Shown: piece after piece, positions 63,747-64,000 of the stretch
Position numbering within the stretch: the first letter of the stretch is position 1
How the letters are laid out: every line of letters starts with the position of its first letter
Source of the DNA: Nostoc sp. NMS2
GTDB lineage: Bacteria; Cyanobacteriota; Cyanobacteriia; Cyanobacteriales; Nostocaceae
Reading direction: 5' to 3'
NCBI RefSeq assembly: GCF_017115105.1
Contig: NZ_JABXKH010000144.1
Span: forward strand, 40,712 to 104,711
DNA length: 64,000 nt
The notes under the pieces: model-generated
Seen by the model: the letters and a program-made list of their open reading frames with translations, nothing else
The model's database searches: none
Told to the model about the DNA's origin: nothing
Translations under genes and position numbers: made by a program

Positions 63747-64000
63747 GTGCTGAAAGTAAAGTTCCAGACAATCTAACCAAACTAATGGAAATGTGACAAA
63801 TTGCTTATAGGTCTATATACTTCTGTTTATGCTCTTTTTCGTTCAAACACTACCATAAAACGTTAAAATTCACAATCTTACGAAAATAAGTTCTGTTTAC
63901 GAAAAATTTTCCTCTACCACCAGGATGATTTTTCCTATATAAACCTCATCTAAGTTGAGAACCGTAGTTTTCGCCCTCACCCTAAATCCCTCTCCCATAT

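Overview
The window looks like chromosome of a filamentous, probably heterocyst-forming cyanobacterium (Nostocales). The evidence is the frequent HIP1 octamer (GCGATCGC), heptameric STRR tandem repeats (AATTACG, GTCATTR), many short palindromic repeats, and lineage-typical genes: psbU, petM, ycf39, btpA, an nblR-like regulator, the cyanobacterial radical-SAM/PDZ (DUF512) protein, DUF3120 and DUF2949 proteins. No tRNA, rRNA or multi-unit CRISPR array was seen.

Positions 1-12.3 kb hold a defence island built around DNA phosphorothioation (Dnd). On the + strand lie a Dnd-associated protein 4 gene, dndC, dndD, dndE and the Dnd-associated methyltransferase-like gene. On the - strand a divergent operon carries dndB, a GIY-YIG nuclease-like gene and a second, larger DGQHR protein. 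dndA and the known dndFGH restriction genes are absent from the window. The locus has been invaded repeatedly: an IS200-like/RAYT element sits between dndC and dndD, an antisense S23 four-helix-bundle gene sits between dndD and dndE, and STRR arrays lie directly against the start codons of dndE and the methyltransferase gene. The GIY-YIG/DGQHR pair is my best candidate for a poorly described module.

12.3-20 kb: an AmpG-like transporter, small membrane proteins, a GNAT acetyltransferase with an in-frame repeat insertion, a HEAT-repeat protein, a cupin, and an IS605-type TnpB element that also encodes a 46-residue ribbon-helix-helix protein divergently from tnpB. 20-36 kb: a REC-EAL regulator beside a decayed sensor kinase, a GHL10-type glycosidase-like protein, the radical-SAM protein, uppP, a long inverted-repeat element, DUF3120, psbU, nadB and a CHASE2-PAS-GGDEF diguanylate cyclase. 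36-44 kb: VKOR-thioredoxin, btpA, rimO, a DEAD-box RNA helicase, Uma2 and an aldo/keto reductase.

44-50.5 kb is accessory: an orphan VapB-like antitoxin, a HigB/HigA-like toxin-antitoxin pair flanked by about 107-bp direct repeats, a truncated DUF5615 gene and a long gene-poor stretch with a candidate structured RNA. 50.5-64 kb is mostly housekeeping and signalling (DUF192, NblR-like regulator, NAD kinase, Ycf39, PetM, PdxA, an OmpR-type regulator, an RNase D-like exonuclease, two CAP proteins). It also contains a rolling-circle Rep gene overlapping a retropepsin-like gene, and a catalytically degenerate rhodanese with 11-residue tandem repeats.
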